From NCBI GenBank assembly GCA_032207245.1, contig CM063505.1, forward strand, positions 180,067,558-180,131,557: a stretch of DNA of 64,000 bases, written 5' to 3'. Of the stretch, positions 24,546-37,592 are shown one piece after another. The position numbers and the translations under genes were made by a program. The notes beneath the pieces are model-generated. The model worked only from the letters and a program-made list of their open reading frames with translations. It searched no databases and was not told the origin of the DNA. This stretch comes from Pardosa pseudoannulata. Lineage: Eukaryota > Arthropoda > Arachnida > Araneae > Lycosidae. Positions within the stretch are counted from its first letter, which is position 1; the number at the start of each line of letters is the position of its first letter.

Positions 24546-26424
24546 CAATATTAAGGGTTCGAATGTTATTTATAGAAATGTTTCGATGATGAAATGTATT
24601 ATTCAAATGGTTTATTTTAAAATACAACTGTATTTATTTCCTCTCTAAACCTGTGAATATATATTTTATAAAGAATAAAGTTGTGTTTCTAAATATTCAA
24701 TTTTAACTACTCATACGGTTAAAATACGATAAAATTAACGAAAAAGTATTTTTTTACATATTTATTCTAAAAATATTCGTTGCTAGTTTAAACCAAGAAT
24801 ATCTATTGTGATTATTTATAAAAATTAATTTTAAAAAAGTAAAAGAAAATGTATCTTTTGCATACCGTTTATAGTAGAACTATCAATATAGCAATTTATT
24901 CTAATTAATTCATTGGACCTATCTACATAACACTTTATACCACCTAGAGCAGATCTGTGGCACATTCAAAAATTAATTTCATAATTTTTACAACTAACTT
25001 GAAAAGGCTGTTTTGTTATTTGTTTCTATCTTGCACCAATACAGTTAACACAATTTTTATCGCATAATTCATATCAAATGGCAATGCTGAATTTAATTTT
25101 TGTATCATAATTCATTCATCGTTTAATAGGAGGCAAATTGTAATTACTGATAAAAACTTTGAATTTGTTAAATTTTTTAAAAAATGTGGAGACGCCAGAG
25201 TAGATATTTTTGCAAAAATAGTTTTAATTTTTTATTATTATATTTCATTTTTTATTGTTTATATTTATTATATATTTTTTATTATTATATTGTTATATTT
25301 AAAATATTTTCATTAGTTTAAGATATTTATTAGTAATTTGAAATATTTTTGTTGTTGTTCCTGAAAGTGCACTATATTTTTAACTAACTTTTAAGATTTG
25401 ATTTTTTTTAATTACTTTTTTTTTTACATACTGCAAATGATAAATTTTAACATTCTAGGAAATTATTTTTAAATTGAGGTTGTAGAGATACGAAGAGGTA
25501 CAGATAAGTACACAATATTGGAAACAAACCTGTTTAAATGGCTTACAGATTTTTTTTTTCGTGTACCAACTTTAATTAAATTATTTTTATTTTCCTATCT
25601 AGAAAAAAATTGTTTAAGGGGACATAGTACTTTTCAAGATCTAAAACTTTCATTAAAGCGTCCTAGTTTAAAAATAACTTTCTTCATAGCCTGCAGCCTG
25701 ACCTCTTGGTATCAGTTTTTTCCAATTTAGCAATAACATTTGGTACATTGTAAAAGACTATCAATAAGTTCCACTTTAGTGCTGAGTTTACAAACCTCCA
25801 GAAACTTGTCCCTGATGTTTGATAAAAACCTCAAACTTTTATTTTGTTTGTCGAGATAAATTTTTTGCAGATGTTAATGCAGACGATACTATTTTATTAC
25901 CTCAGAAGACAGTACTTTTTTTTTCACAAAATGAACACATAAATAGTTGCGAGTTCGATGGTGACTGAACAAATCCGAGCTTCAAGTGCAGGAACTGTTT
26001 TTCTTTCATTAACCGATAACGTTTCCTGCAGAAAAATATGGTGAAAGAAGAATAACTAGTTCTCGAAATTCATAGTTAACGATAAAATACTAACATTCGC
26101 ACGAAGTTAGACAACCGCCCAAATAAACAATGAAAGTAAATCGAAACTGGTGGAAAAACCAGAAGAGTACGAAAAACAACACAAGAAACGCGGATCAAAT
26201 GAAACATTCATACTGAAAGGACGCTCAATGTATACATTGCGATTAATAGCAGTAAAGAGAATTTTCATTTACTGGTAGCCACTAATTTTTAGGAAGGAAA
26301 CAAATTTCTGAATTTTAAAATTCCAAAACTGTTGCTGATACACCCTCAAACAACTCACTACTGAATTCATGACAATAAGTACTGTGTTGAAATATTTCTC
26401 TTGAGTAAAATACCTCTCTATGTT
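24546..26424. other. Gene-free DNA upstream of pan
   Basis: AT-rich, with T-rich runs near 25250-25440. No exon or named repeat recognised. A short open frame at 25518-25730 has no similarity that I recognise. Confidence 0.4.
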
Positions 26425-26780
26425 CCTTACCTAAATTAACCACTGGGTCTACAGTTTACGCCCTCAGAGAAGGGGGTCTAACCAATTATAATTCTACATT
26501 GCCCTAGCGGACAATTGGAGAAATTTCCAAACAAATAGAAGATGCACGCTATCGGAGGAAGATTTTCCTAGAGATTTTCACACAGATTATAACTAAGATG
26601 TTGACCTAGGTGTTGAGGGCCTTTTACTTATAACTTCATGCTAGCTGACCCCTCAGTTTGTCCTTCCCTATAATGAAGTGGGAACCCTTCTCCAACGTTC
26701 TGTTAATAAACGTCTTTAACTAAAACGGTGTCATTTTTATGGGCCATGACTGCAACCACCCATAGTGAAGTCCGTCTTAT

Positions 26781-26818
<38 letters not shown>

Positions 26819-26825
26819 TATATGT
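26425..26825. repeat. Interspersed repeat family C, copy 1, with (TA)n tail
   Basis: Shares many blocks, in the same order and orientation, with 51307-51655. Examples are tttacgccctcag, accaattataa, cctagcggacaatt, cttcatgctagctgac, tataatgaagtgggaaccc and atgactgcaaccacccat. Both copies end at ttacatatatata. No coding capacity; class unknown. Confidence 0.8.
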
Positions 26826-27539
26826 ATACTAGATGACCCGACAGACGTTGTCCTGTTTTAACGCTGTAAATCCAAAAATTGTAAAATGTTTTGAAATAAA
26901 TTATAAATTGGACCATTTTGATGGAAAAGTAAGGAAGAAAATTATTTTAAAAATACTTGACGCCACCACGCGTACAGTCATTATAACTTGACTTATCAGT
27001 TGCGTGTGAGCGTATCTGTATACTGTAAATTTAAATGTATTGAGCGTAAACTTAAAATTGTCTTAAATAATAGAAAGAAAGAAAAAACTGAAATCGTTTT
27101 CATAGCAGATATATTTTTTAACGTACAAAAAATAAATCTTGTAATATATTTTTAATATTAACATAGAAACCTAAACGTAATTACATTAAATTAAAATTCC
27201 CACATCGCCTGTACGGGGATTTGTTTCTGGGACTTCTCGTGCTGAAGCCAGTTGAGCTGACTACTGCGTCACATATACGTTGGCAATGAAGGGTTTCAAG
27301 CAACATTATAATCATCCTAATAAGCACGCAATTCTGGTTTTTGTAATTTTGATATCATGATCTGAAATTTCATTGACAGCTAAATCAAACGCAGAAAATA
27401 CATTTGCCAGTGTTGTAAATGCGTTGAAAAGAAAACAATGCAAAAAAGGATATTATTCACCTTTATTATCCAAAGAAAAAGTTTGAAAAAGACATGCAGA
27501 GATGAATAGTTTACAGAAATAAAATGGGTATTTGACAGT
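26826..27539. other. Possible repeat end, otherwise gene-free
   Basis: Begins tactagatgacccgacagac, a phrase type that often heads dispersed repeats in arthropod genomes. No second copy is visible in this window, so this remains a guess. The rest is AT-rich without exons. Confidence 0.3.
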
Positions 27540-28480
27540 TTAATAATGTGTGTGACACATGCAGCACAGCGATTTTCCACATTTGCTATGATATTGTGGA
27601 CTAGTTGGGGGTCTCAAAGAGCGTTGTGGAAAGCTCATTTCAGTTCTGGAACGAGTCTGGTAGATGCAGAAAAGCTGCAAGTTGTCTCCCGAGCATATCC
27701 ACATGTGCTCGATAGGATTAAAATAAGGAGAGTGAACGGGTTACTGCACGTACTGGATATCTTCACTTTCAAGGAAGTCGTCCACCAGAACAGGGCAGCA
27801 ACAAGGCGCGTTATCATACATGAATATGAATCCAGGATCAACAAGTGAGCAGATGTACTTCGTCTCAGAACCTTGTAGCAGAAACAGACCCCATCTCTCT
27901 GCTGCCGTCTGGCATAATGCCTGTCCACACCATGACTCCTGTTGTACACGTATGTCTTTGGGGTGATGTTTCAGGTGAAAATGTATTTTATGCTTCCATA
28001 TCATTATTTTTCAAGAAACTGGGTTCAGATTAAAGTGGTATTCTCCACTGAATATCGCATTGGACCATTGTGCAAAGAGAGCTGGTGTTCCAAACTCTAG
28101 TTTAAACGAGAGCGTTTAAAAGCAGCTGTGAAGGGAATACAAACTGCTGGTCGTCATATATGCAGACCAATACATTTGAGTCATCTTTAAACAGTTTGCT
28201 CCCAAACTCGTACTCCTGTGATGCTGTGAACGCTGATCTCAGTTCTCAAATACAACTGTGCTTCTGAATTAGAGATACATCTGTTACCACCAACAAACTA
28301 CTTCGAATTAGAGAGTTACAAAGCCATGAAAGGCTATCAGCGTCTTTGTGCCTCAGGAGGTAGTGCATCCCTCAAGAAATGTCAGTGAAAGAGGGGTGCA
28401 GTTCCTAAACAATCGACCTGACCTTCCTACCTCAAAACTCCATGGGGGAAAACACTGGCAAAAATGTACATTACATCCAT
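27540..28480 (-). pseudogene. Tc1/mariner transposase relic
   Basis: Reading the minus strand across frames gives SWCGQALC/GVMVW-like residues (about 27950), then FMYDNAPCCCPVLVDDFLES (about 27760-27830), which carries the second catalytic Asp (DNAP). Next are HSPYFNPIEHMW (about 27700-27735), with the third catalytic acid, and MENRCAACVTH near the C-terminus (about 27550). Histidine is missing after DNAP, and there are several stops and frameshifts, so it is dead. The N-terminal helix-turn-helix region is not recognisable. Terminal repeats were not found. Confidence 0.8.
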
Positions 28481-31422
28481 TTTCGGAGCGTTTTTGGAGT
28501 TCGAAAATTGTACGTTTTGAAGTCATCACCGGTTTGGCGGAAATGTACGTGCGAACCGTTTAGAGGATTAAATTAAATATGCTTCAGAATTTGCCAAGCA
28601 AATTTAGCCTAGTAAAAACTTAGTAAGTAAGCCTAGTAAAACCTTAGAGTATGAAATAAAAAGCACAGTGTGATTGCAAATATATTTTTCAATATACAAT
28701 GAAATTACATTCAACGTTGCTGATCTATTTCATTACATATATGGGCAAAGCTATGGCTATAAAATGATATGGTATAAAAACTATGTGTGTCTGTACTTCA
28801 TGGGTTATTTTTAGTAATTAATACTTTTTATGAGATTAAAACTTCACTGTACATTGGATTAAAACTTAGGATCCCTCCTGAAAAAAATTCTGTCTACGTC
28901 AATGATTTACTAAAAAATTAATTATTGTTAACAATAATCAGAAGTATTAAACACTTCATTAAATGTATTTAGAATAGTACTTAACATTTTTTAAAACATT
29001 CTGTAATTGATATCGCCTTTGTTCAAGTAAATCGCGTGGCTGCAAAAAATGAACGTTTTATCGCCTATATCTTTACAAATTCACTATCACTTCATAGAGC
29101 CCCTTACTTAAGTTTAGAATTCTGATTTTAGATTTCTTTATTTACAGCACTTTATATATATATATATGAATAATTTGATTAATTAGGTATTACACATATC
29201 GATATTACTGTCACACATTCAAAGAATTTTGACTCCCGGGAAGATGTCGAGGTTGTCCAGTCCTAGAGCCGCCCTTGTTCGTAGTGTCCGTATAGATACG
29301 CAGAGCAGGGGAAAATAACAGGACCATCCGAAATTATCTTTTCCCTTCTTTTTGTTTTTTCCTTTCTGTTCCCAAACATCCATAATGTCCCCAAACGAGC
29401 TCCTGCCGTCCTTTGTTTCACGAGCCCGAGCGATCTCCATGCAAAGCAGCAGCTCTGCCCTGAATATAATAAAATCGTTTGTCATGTGTCGAGGAGTCAT
29501 TGTTCAGGTGTGCCGACTTTTACGACATTGGTCACGGCTCAGGAGGGAGTAAAATCGCTGCTACAGAGTATTTATAGAGTATTTCTTGCGTATTTTGTCG
29601 TCCCTTACAGCACATTTGCATTCGTCTCTCTTCATTTTTTTTTTCTCCTTCTTTCTTTTTATCCTCGCCAGAATAAGGGAGTTCCGAATAGCAGAGGAGA
29701 GAGGGTCGAAGCGATTTGGCGTGGACATTTTTCAGGAAATGGGAAATATTAGGTTGCGTGCCAATTTTTAGACCACCCAATGCCGGGGAGAGTCAGAAAT
29801 GGCATCCATGGGATGCACGGGTGGATAACGATTGTAACTCAGGTTGCGAGCTTGCATTTATGAGCATAGGTAAAGAGGAGGAATTAATCGTAATATGATT
29901 GCTTTCTAATACACCAAATGTGCTTTCTTTAAGTCGATTTTCATTTTCTAGATCGAGGGTTGACAAACTGTTAAACACAGAAGGCTATTCCTTGTGGTAG
30001 CACACAGAGTGCCGGGAACACTTATTTTATATAAATATATTCGGGGGAAATGGGGGAATTATACTTTCGCTTTCACATAAAACTATATCTACAACATATA
30101 AGAATTAATAAGGAATAGTTAAAATGAATAGGTTTTTAATATAAGAGCACATAAACAGTACCTAAAACAATATATACATTTTTAATAAGTCTTTATATTA
30201 TTATTATTATTTTGATTAATGTAAAATAGTTATTTATTTTTCTAATGCGGGGGCATTTACCTTTATTATCATTGATGTATTTAGTGTCTCAGATTTTGTT
30301 GATCATTTTACTATGGGAGCACCTTATAGGAGCCCAACATTACTTATGTGAGGACAACACGAATACCGCCAAACCTTACTCGGGAATTTAACCCAAACCC
30401 ATCCAGTGGGAGCACAATACGCCAACTACCATACAACCCAAGCGTCGTGAAGCAGTTTAGGACTTCTATTCCTTCTATTCCTTCTAACAGTTTGATATTG
30501 TACAATAAACTATAACTAAGTGATATGCCTGTATCTAACTGTTCATCAAAATATACCATTGCCAACAGTTAAGAAACGGTGGAAATGTTTTCAAGTATGG
30601 CAGTATCAGTGGTAAATAGTACTCCAACATATCGCCCAGCAGTGCCGTGAACAAATGCGGATGTTTGGGTGAGTTAAGTCAACAACTCTTAGAGAGTCCT
30701 GTCTCTTAGGAGGCGTTGGTTAAGTCCAGCTCTCTAGCTTATTTTGTAATTTGATTCATTTGCGATATTGTTGAAGATGTATAATCAAATTTGTGAAACA
30801 ATACTTATTAAAAACACAGCTGAAGAACTAAACTGATTAGAAATAAAAGAGGCATTGAAATTACCTCAGAGTAGGCCATCAGCGTGTATTAAACAGACAA
30901 ATACTAATATACAGCATTATTCTAACACTACTTACCATATGTTGACGGAACAAAAATAAATAAATAAATAAATAAACTAATTCATCTAGTTCCAGTTTCA
31001 GTTCTAAATCAATATTAAGTAAAGTCGACACAGAACATAGCGAAATATATAAGGCAAAGCCAAAATGAATAAGTGTACTTCAGTACGGAGATAAGAAGAG
31101 TTTCTTGGTCTTAATATGACATTTCTATACTTCTCATCCTTCTTCTTTTTTAATTATGTCCTTATTACGGCTTTGCTTTTATATTTTTTTCATTACAAAA
31201 TAAATGGTTAGCTATTGTAAACAGTAACAGAATGGGCATCTCAAAAATGGAATGGGTTTCTTCCGTTTTCAGTTAAATAAGTCAGATTAGTTCAAAGATA
31301 AGCCGTGTCTTCATTATTAAACTTTGATTAAATGTAAGTCAAATTTTAACTGTTCTTGCTCATAAAAAGGTAAATAAAAAGGTAATAAAAAGTTAATCTT
31401 TGGAAAGTATGAAATCTATTGT
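28481..31422. other. Gene-free stretch with a CpG-bearing patch
   Basis: The patch 29220-29900 is much less AT-rich than its surroundings and has short overlapping open frames on both strands. It includes CCTTTGTTTC (29410-29419, TCF/Sox-like) and ATGCAAAG (29439-29446, POU-like). No splice-bounded exon is convincing. Confidence 0.4.
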
Positions 31423-31770
31423 TGTTGTTTCTGATGCTACGTAGTCAAACCAAGCACGATTGAGCCATACGCTTCTCGTATTAAGGCAGAAGGGTTCGCG
31501 TTTCGTTTGAACGAGCACCTCAAGGGTGAAAGTATAACTTTTGCTCAAGTGGGTCCTCTTAATTTGGAAGCAGAAGACCCATAGGCTTGGATTGCCCCCC
31601 CCCCAGAGGTATTGAGTGAGAACTTGGAGGACATTGTGACCATGAACATATTTTACGTGCCCCAGTCACCTTTAACGAACACGGCGGATCTTAGGCCGGA
31701 TTGAGCTCCAAGCCCGCAACCCTCGAGACACGAGAGCTTTGCCTTTGCGAACTGAGCTACAGCGGATCTG
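31423..31770 (-). repeat. tRNA-derived SINE, family 2, copy 1
   Basis: On the minus strand the head is tRNA-like. An A-box region, gctgtagctcagttcgcaaa, starts near 31765, and a B-box-like gggcttggagctc lies near 31705-31717. The body is about 270 bp and ends in a ttgttgttt-type tail (plus-strand view at 31423). The same architecture, with shared words such as cgaacayg, is seen at 47193-47550. Confidence 0.7.
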
Positions 31771-32481
31771 AATAAAATCGTTTACCTATCAACATCATAA
31801 ATACTCTAGGTAATATGGAGATTTTTTCTGTTATTTAGAATACAAAAAATAGTTACAGGCTGTGAATTAATAAGATAAAAATTAAGATGTTAAATTTTTA
31901 ATCACCTTCTATTTTTATAACAGGATTGTAAAAGATACATCAAAACCGTGAAAGTTTCTTTTTATTTGTATGCATCACATGATATCTTGACTTCTAAAAT
32001 AGTCATATGAATAATGAATAGTAAATATCAGCAATATTTACTAATCACTTGTAGCAACCACGAATAGAAAGCTTGCATTAAACTGGTCGTCAAATAGTTA
32101 GAGAATGGATTTTTGTAACCGGAGTAAATTTTTCTTAAAAAAATTATTTCTGAAATCTATTTATCAAAATGATAATATAAATAAATAAATAAAAGAATTT
32201 TAAAAATTGAGTTTAAAAATTATATAAATATTAGGTATTAGATTTTAAAATAGGAAAAAAATCAAAATATTTGTATACTCGAAAGACTAACAAAATAGGA
32301 AGGTATAAAGAGGAAAAATAATTTTATACTACCTATTTTTCCAGAGTTAATAAATTATTGAAGACAAAAATGTCTGCCCAAAGTTATATTGCAGTATTTC
32401 TATGGGGATAATATCAACATAAAGTGTGGTAAAATTTTAATAGTTCATTTTTATATTTTATTCGTAATCGATTCTTTCAGC
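31771..32481. other. Gene-free AT-rich DNA
   Basis: Nothing recognised. Confidence 0.4.
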
Positions 32482-32613
32482 GAATTTGGCTTACAGCTCT
32501 ACGGTGTACTTATTCCTACACATGAAAAAACATTCATGCCCTCAGTGAGATTCGAACCCACAAACTTCGGTTCCGAAAAGCAGTGTCCTAACTATTCGGC
32601 CGTCATTCGGTTT
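32482..32613 (-). repeat. SINE (family 1) with internal deletion
   Basis: Plus-strand view keeps the 3' part (cttacagctctacggtgtac) and the 5' part (gagattcgaacccacaaact, then tcctaactattcggccgtca). It lacks most of the middle segment around gaccgggacctactgc. Confidence 0.75.
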
Positions 32614-32663
32614 CCTTCAGTTGATGAGTTGTTATAAACACACATGTGCCATATATGTGATCA

Positions 32664-32675
32664 TACACACACACA

Positions 32676-32710
<35 letters not shown>

Positions 32711-32713
32711 AAA
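32664..32713. repeat. (CA)n followed by A-run
   Basis: About 13 CA units directly followed by about 25 A residues. Confidence 0.95.
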
Positions 32714-33597
32714 CTTAAGGTGATGATGTTATTATATTAAATATATCAAACCAAACTCTACTGCAAAAAAAATTCCATATACAAAACATTTTCTTAAAAG
32801 TTGCATCTCCTGACGATATTCTTTAAAAATGTTCTTATATCTTTAACCTGTTTATTTACATCACTACTATACTAACTACACCACTTTATTATTGTATTAA
32901 ATTACATCACATTTGTTCTATAGAAGCATTTTGCCCTTTGTCCCTTCCTCTTATTTAGTTTTCATACATAAATTCAAAACTTTGAGCCTAAGACTTAAAC
33001 AGATTAACTCAGATCCCCAAACTTTGAGCTTCGGAGCCCTAGGGCCTTGTGAAAGGAGTCAAGAAACACTACCAAGTGATCCTGGTCTTCCTCTGCAGAA
33101 CGAAAAGACTTACGTTAAATACTCAGACCTGTTTTTTATTAATTATATTTTTATTTCACTGTTTCACTAGTTTCTAAACAATTTTATTACAAAAATTTCG
33201 AAATTTTTTTGCAGTTTTAAAGACAGTTATTTTATTTGCAATTACGAAGGACAACGCATTAAATAAATATTATTTTTCCACACAAACAATGTACCTAGTC
33301 CTTTGTTCTAAATTACAAAAAATTCATACATTTCTTTTTTGGAATCCTTATCATACTAGCAGAAGATTTCGGATTATTTCTACATTAAAGCAGTAAACAA
33401 TAAATATAAAGTTATTTTTTCGTTTGTCTCCATTTTATTCAATTTTACTCTCAAGTCACTTTAGTATAAAATTGATTAATTTAATTCAATCGATTAAGGT
33501 AATTTAATTCACTAAAGAGCAATTTCAATAAATTATTTTTTTTTCAACTACATCACTACTGAATACACTTAGCAACAAATAAATTATACATTTTGTT
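32714..33597. other. Gene-free AT-rich DNA
   Basis: Nothing recognised. A short open frame at 32913-33170 has no similarity that I recognise. Confidence 0.4.
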
Positions 33598-33771
33598 GTT
33601 GTTTGAGTGCACTACGGCCTGCTATGTTGATACACGATGGCTAATGAGATCAGTGACCTATTGATTATAGCCGATTACTAAAGGCTACAAACATCCATGA
33701 CGTCAGTGGGATTAGAATCTGCGAACTCTGGTACTGAAGAGCAGCACCCTACCTATTCGGCCATCTTTCAG
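33598..33771 (-). repeat. tRNA-derived SINE (family 1)
   Basis: Plus-strand view runs from ttgtttgagtgcactacggc through cacgatggctaatgagatc and the B-box complement gtgggattagaatctgcg. It ends at caccctacctattcggccat. Confidence 0.8.
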
Positions 33772-34651
33772 TTATATATTTTGTGAAATATAACCTATTT
33801 CTTAACAATTCGGATACACCGAACAACTTTTGGACACTTGGAGTTCATTATTATAATGTAGTTTGACTGTAAAATGATTATACTGCAAATATTTAGCTTG
33901 AAAATATTATTATATATTATTTTTAGTAAAGAGTCTGTAGGTCTGAAGGCCTCTTTTTCTCTTAATTATAAAACGAAAATAAGAAAGACAGAAAAAAAGA
34001 AAAGAAAGACCAACTTCAATCATGTACATTTAACAACAGACTACTTTATAAACGAAACTAATTTGGATTGTTTAAAGTCAAATTTGTTAGACTATTTATC
34101 CTTATGGATCTCAATATTTCAAAATAATTACATCCATATATTTCTCTTTTAGCTTTGTGACAGGAAAAACTTGCATAAAGTATCATATTTCTTTAAAAAT
34201 CGGTTTAAACAAATAAATTCTCTGTGCACTCACAATGTTAGAACAGTGTAAGACGAACGGGTGAAATAGAACTATATACCATGAAGTTACATCTTTGGGA
34301 AAAAAAGTTCCAGTTTTTCTGCATCATTGCATGTAGAATCTGAAATTATCTTGTTTCCCCATTCGCCTAAAGCGCCAAACAGTTTGGGCTTTTACTCATT
34401 AAAATCCATCGAAGTCAGTTCTAGAAGAATTATTAATTCTTAATTCGTAACCTGAATAGAAATAAGTAAATTTATTTCACCCTTTCCTCTAACATCGAGA
34501 AAATGTTCCAAATAGCTGATGTTGTTGGGGATTCCCTGATCATCAGATAATCAACCAAGATTACCTAGTTTAAAGAGAAATTTTTAAGTTAGAAGGGCAT
34601 TGTCCTAGAGAAGGTTCTAGAGCCCGATAAACTGGACAACTGCCTAGCATG
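33772..34651. other. Gene-free AT-rich DNA
   Basis: Nothing recognised. A 92-codon Lys/Ile/Phe-rich open frame at 33874-34152 looks like chance in AT-rich sequence. Confidence 0.4.
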
Positions 34652-34845
34652 CTGACCGATAGCCGAAGGGTTAGGGAACTGATATTTGGTACCGGAGTTC
34701 GTGGGTTCGAATCCCACTGTGGCATGAATGTTCGTACCCATTATAAATCGGTTATATGTAGTAGGTCCCGGTCACATTAGACATCGTGTTACGAAAAAGT
34801 AGAACGTAGTTCTCCAACTCAAATCAAATCAGCCGTTCAAGGCGG
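34652..34845 (+). repeat. tRNA-derived SINE (family 1)
   Basis: Has a good internal promoter: A-box-like gatagccgaagggttaggg and exact B box ggttcgaatcc at about 34707-34717. These are followed by gcatgaatgttcgtacc, gtagtaggtcccggtcacat and a degraded (aatca)n-type tail. No clear target duplication. Confidence 0.85.
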
Positions 34846-35256
34846 CATTTCGGTTCGAACTTATAAAGTATTTTTTTTATTAAGGAAAAAAATCATTAAA
34901 ATGTTTTATAAAATATAATTCTTTATCCCTGGAAGTATTATTTTATAACATAACATAACCGGAACATAATTACTTTATATTTTTAAAATTAAATTTAATT
35001 GAAATGCCAATCCGTGCAAGCAAAATGTGTCATGTATGAGTACGCAGTTTTAAAAGAAAAGACGCCGTTTTAAAGATTGCACTCCGTAGCAATTTCTTGT
35101 AATAAGTATATAATGGAGTATGGGTAGGTATTCTTAATTTTACAGGATTTTCACTGTTTTATCATAAATGGTAGAGCACTGATTCTAGAGTTTAATTGTG
35201 CTAGTACTACGTAAACGATGACAAATGAGTACTAAACTTGAGTTTTTCGTCTAGGC

Positions 35257-36273
35257 CAGGCATGCCCAACCCGCTGCCCATTTAAAAACTTTTTGCGGTC
35301 CAATTGAAGTTTTCAACTGTGTATATAGTTTTAGTCATTTTGACTATATACAGTTGAAACACAGAATTGTAGTTGTTTGTTACAAAGTTTCAGCTTTATG
35401 AAAATCAATTACGGTCAAATAATTTGATACATATCCCATTATTAAATGACTATAAAAGTAACCACAAAAATTTCTTCAAATATTCTACTGAAATCACAAA
35501 ATTACTTAAAGAATTCAATACTAGATTCTCATACAAGTTTGTCAAAATTTGAGGAATCTTTAAAATATTTTTAGCTCCATTTAATGTAGGGGTTGAATCA
35601 GTGCCTCCAAATTTACAAATGGAGCTAATAGAATTGCAATCCAACATTGAGCTAAAATGCCTCTACGAAGGGAATAAGATTGAGTATTATCAAAAATATA
35701 TCACCGAAGATAAATTTCCAAATTTAATACGATTGGCAATGTGCATTATATCAGAATTTAGAACTACTTATCGCTGCAAATCATTTTTTTTTCCAAATTA
35801 AACCTGATAAAAACAAAGTGTCGCAGCAGGTTGCTTGATAAAAACATGACCAATCAGCTGCGATGAGCGTCGACTACATTATCCGTCGATATTAACAAAA
35901 TCTTTAGTAAAATACAAAAGCAAATCTCACAGTAATTTTAAAATAATACATTTGGCAGTGCTTGTGAATAAACTACAATATATATTTATAGTATAAATAT
36001 AATAATAATATTTTAAACCTCATAATTAGGGAGAAAAGTAAGGTGTTGGGGTTGATTATAAATACAATATAGTTAATGTTTATTGTCGTTGTAGTTATAA
36101 TATATGTATAACTCAACTTTTATGTACAGTCGTAGCTAGCACTGTAAAAATGCATATTTTGAATATTGCACTATAAAATATTTTAAATAATTTATTATTT
36201 TACTTTTAAATCTGCGCCCCACCTCAGTTCAGTAAATTCAGTAGTTTTGGCCCATCAACCCTGGTCACCTCTG
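35257..36273 (+). mobile_element. hAT transposon relic with 8-bp target duplication
   Basis: A 1017-bp element with left end caggcatgcccaaccc and right end ctggtcacctctg (complement CAGAGGTGACC), matching the hAT terminal pattern. It is flanked by identical gtctaggc at 35249-35256 and 36274-36281. Plus-strand frames inside carry the C-terminus of a hAT-type transposase: FNVGVESVPPNLQMELIELQ near 35590-35640, KFPNLIRLAMCIISEFRTTY near 35710-35770, and a shifted DKNMTNQLR near 35840. These match the dimerisation region shared with host genes such as GTF2IRD2 and ZBED/ZMYM-type domesticated transposases. The N-terminal zinc finger and catalytic core are absent, and stops interrupt the frame. Confidence 0.88.
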
Positions 36274-36684
36274 GTCTAGGCTAGGCGTATTTAAAGTTTG
36301 GCGAACCCTATGAGCATATCGTTTCCTTAGAGGGTCCTTTTGATGAAAAAGCGGAAAAAAATAAGATATCAAAGTTTTATCCAACTCAAATCTACAAAAC
36401 TATTATTACATCTTTATTTTATCACAATACAAACATCTTAGAAAGATATTGAATAGTAAAGTAGATAATAGTTTTTTTTATGATAAAATATATTTTATGA
36501 ACAATAAACAAAATCAATATTTTAAATTATAATAAATTCATAAAGAGATAATTCTTTTAATGGTTTGGTAGTCCTGGATATATACTGAAACCCAAGAAAT
36601 CAGCTTTATCTCAGATTATCCAGATGCAAGGGTATTTTCGGAAACAGGAACGCAGAGTCAAAAAAGACTAATATGTGATGGAAT

Positions 36685-37358
36685 CAAGGCCGTAACTAGG
36701 TACTTTAGCGTCCGTAGCAAAAAAACTGATCTGCGCCTCTACCACCCAATATGGTGAGAAAATATAAAATGTTTTTTCTATATCATATGTTTAGAATGAA
36801 CTCAAAATATTTTGTTAATTCTTAAAATGTTCCTAGTATACTAATTTTCAATTTTTCTTCTATATTTATTTTATTAATATTTAAAAATATTTCCGAACAC
36901 TCTAGGGGTATTTTTTGCTGATAAACTGAATAGTTTATTTGGGGGATTATTTTTTTTTATTTGTACGTTGAATTTTCAATAAAAAATTAATGATTTTCTA
37001 AATTTAAATTTAGTTTTAATAACTTTAATAAATTGGAAATTTAAAACGAATACCCGGATTTATATAAAACCATATTAAGAGTGTTTGGTAAACATTTTGT
37101 AAAAATCTATAACAAGTTTAGTCTCTAGGAGCATTTTAAAAAATAACAAAAGTGCATAAAACAGTAATTTTTAAACACATTGAATTTTAAAAATAAAATC
37201 TGATTCTATAATTAAAAAAAATATTTTTCAATTTTTCTTTATTTCTACTTCGGGCGAATCGTCTTCTTTCGGAACCCATTTTCCTCAAGGTGAGGTGCCC
37301 TTATGACTGATGCGCCCTTGGTAAATGCCACCTTTGCCACTCCCCAGTTACGGTCCTG
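36685..37358. mobile_element. hAT-like element family B, copy 1
   Basis: A 674-bp element with left end caaggccgtaactagg and right end ccagttacggtcctg. The ends are inverted repeats of each other (CARGRCCGTAACTRGG). Flanked by identical gatggaat at 36677-36684 and 37359-37366. The interior is AT-rich and non-coding. A second copy with a different duplication lies at 60683-61706. Confidence 0.88.
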
Positions 37359-37540
37359 GATGGAATATGGACACATCAATGTATTTGAAGCACTTTTTAT
37401 AAAATTTAATATCTTATTTTATACATAAAATATTAATTTATATTTATTTTTACAAGCAAAACTGACTTTAAAAATTTCATCTTTTATGAAATTAAAAATT
37501 TTAGTAAAACTTTGGCTCTTTGACTAAGAAAATAGCTTGC

Positions 37541-37592
37541 GGTTTGGTTTGGAGTGCTACGGTCTACTATTTTGCAACACGAGGGCTAAGAT
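37541..37592 (-). repeat. 5'-truncated SINE (family 1)
   Basis: Only the 3' end is present: ggtttggtttggagtgctac, then tactattttgcaacacgagg and gctaa. The neighbouring words ctaagaaaatagcttgc and ctaagatagatcacttgc may be an eroded target duplication. Confidence 0.8.

Noticed and set aside
27180..27290. tRNA-like sequence on the minus strand
   Set aside because: Box-like words are present, but spacing and stems do not fit a tRNA, and no second copy supports a SINE.
27546..27848. 100-codon plus-strand open frame
   Set aside because: Antisense to the Tc1/mariner transposase relic on the minus strand.
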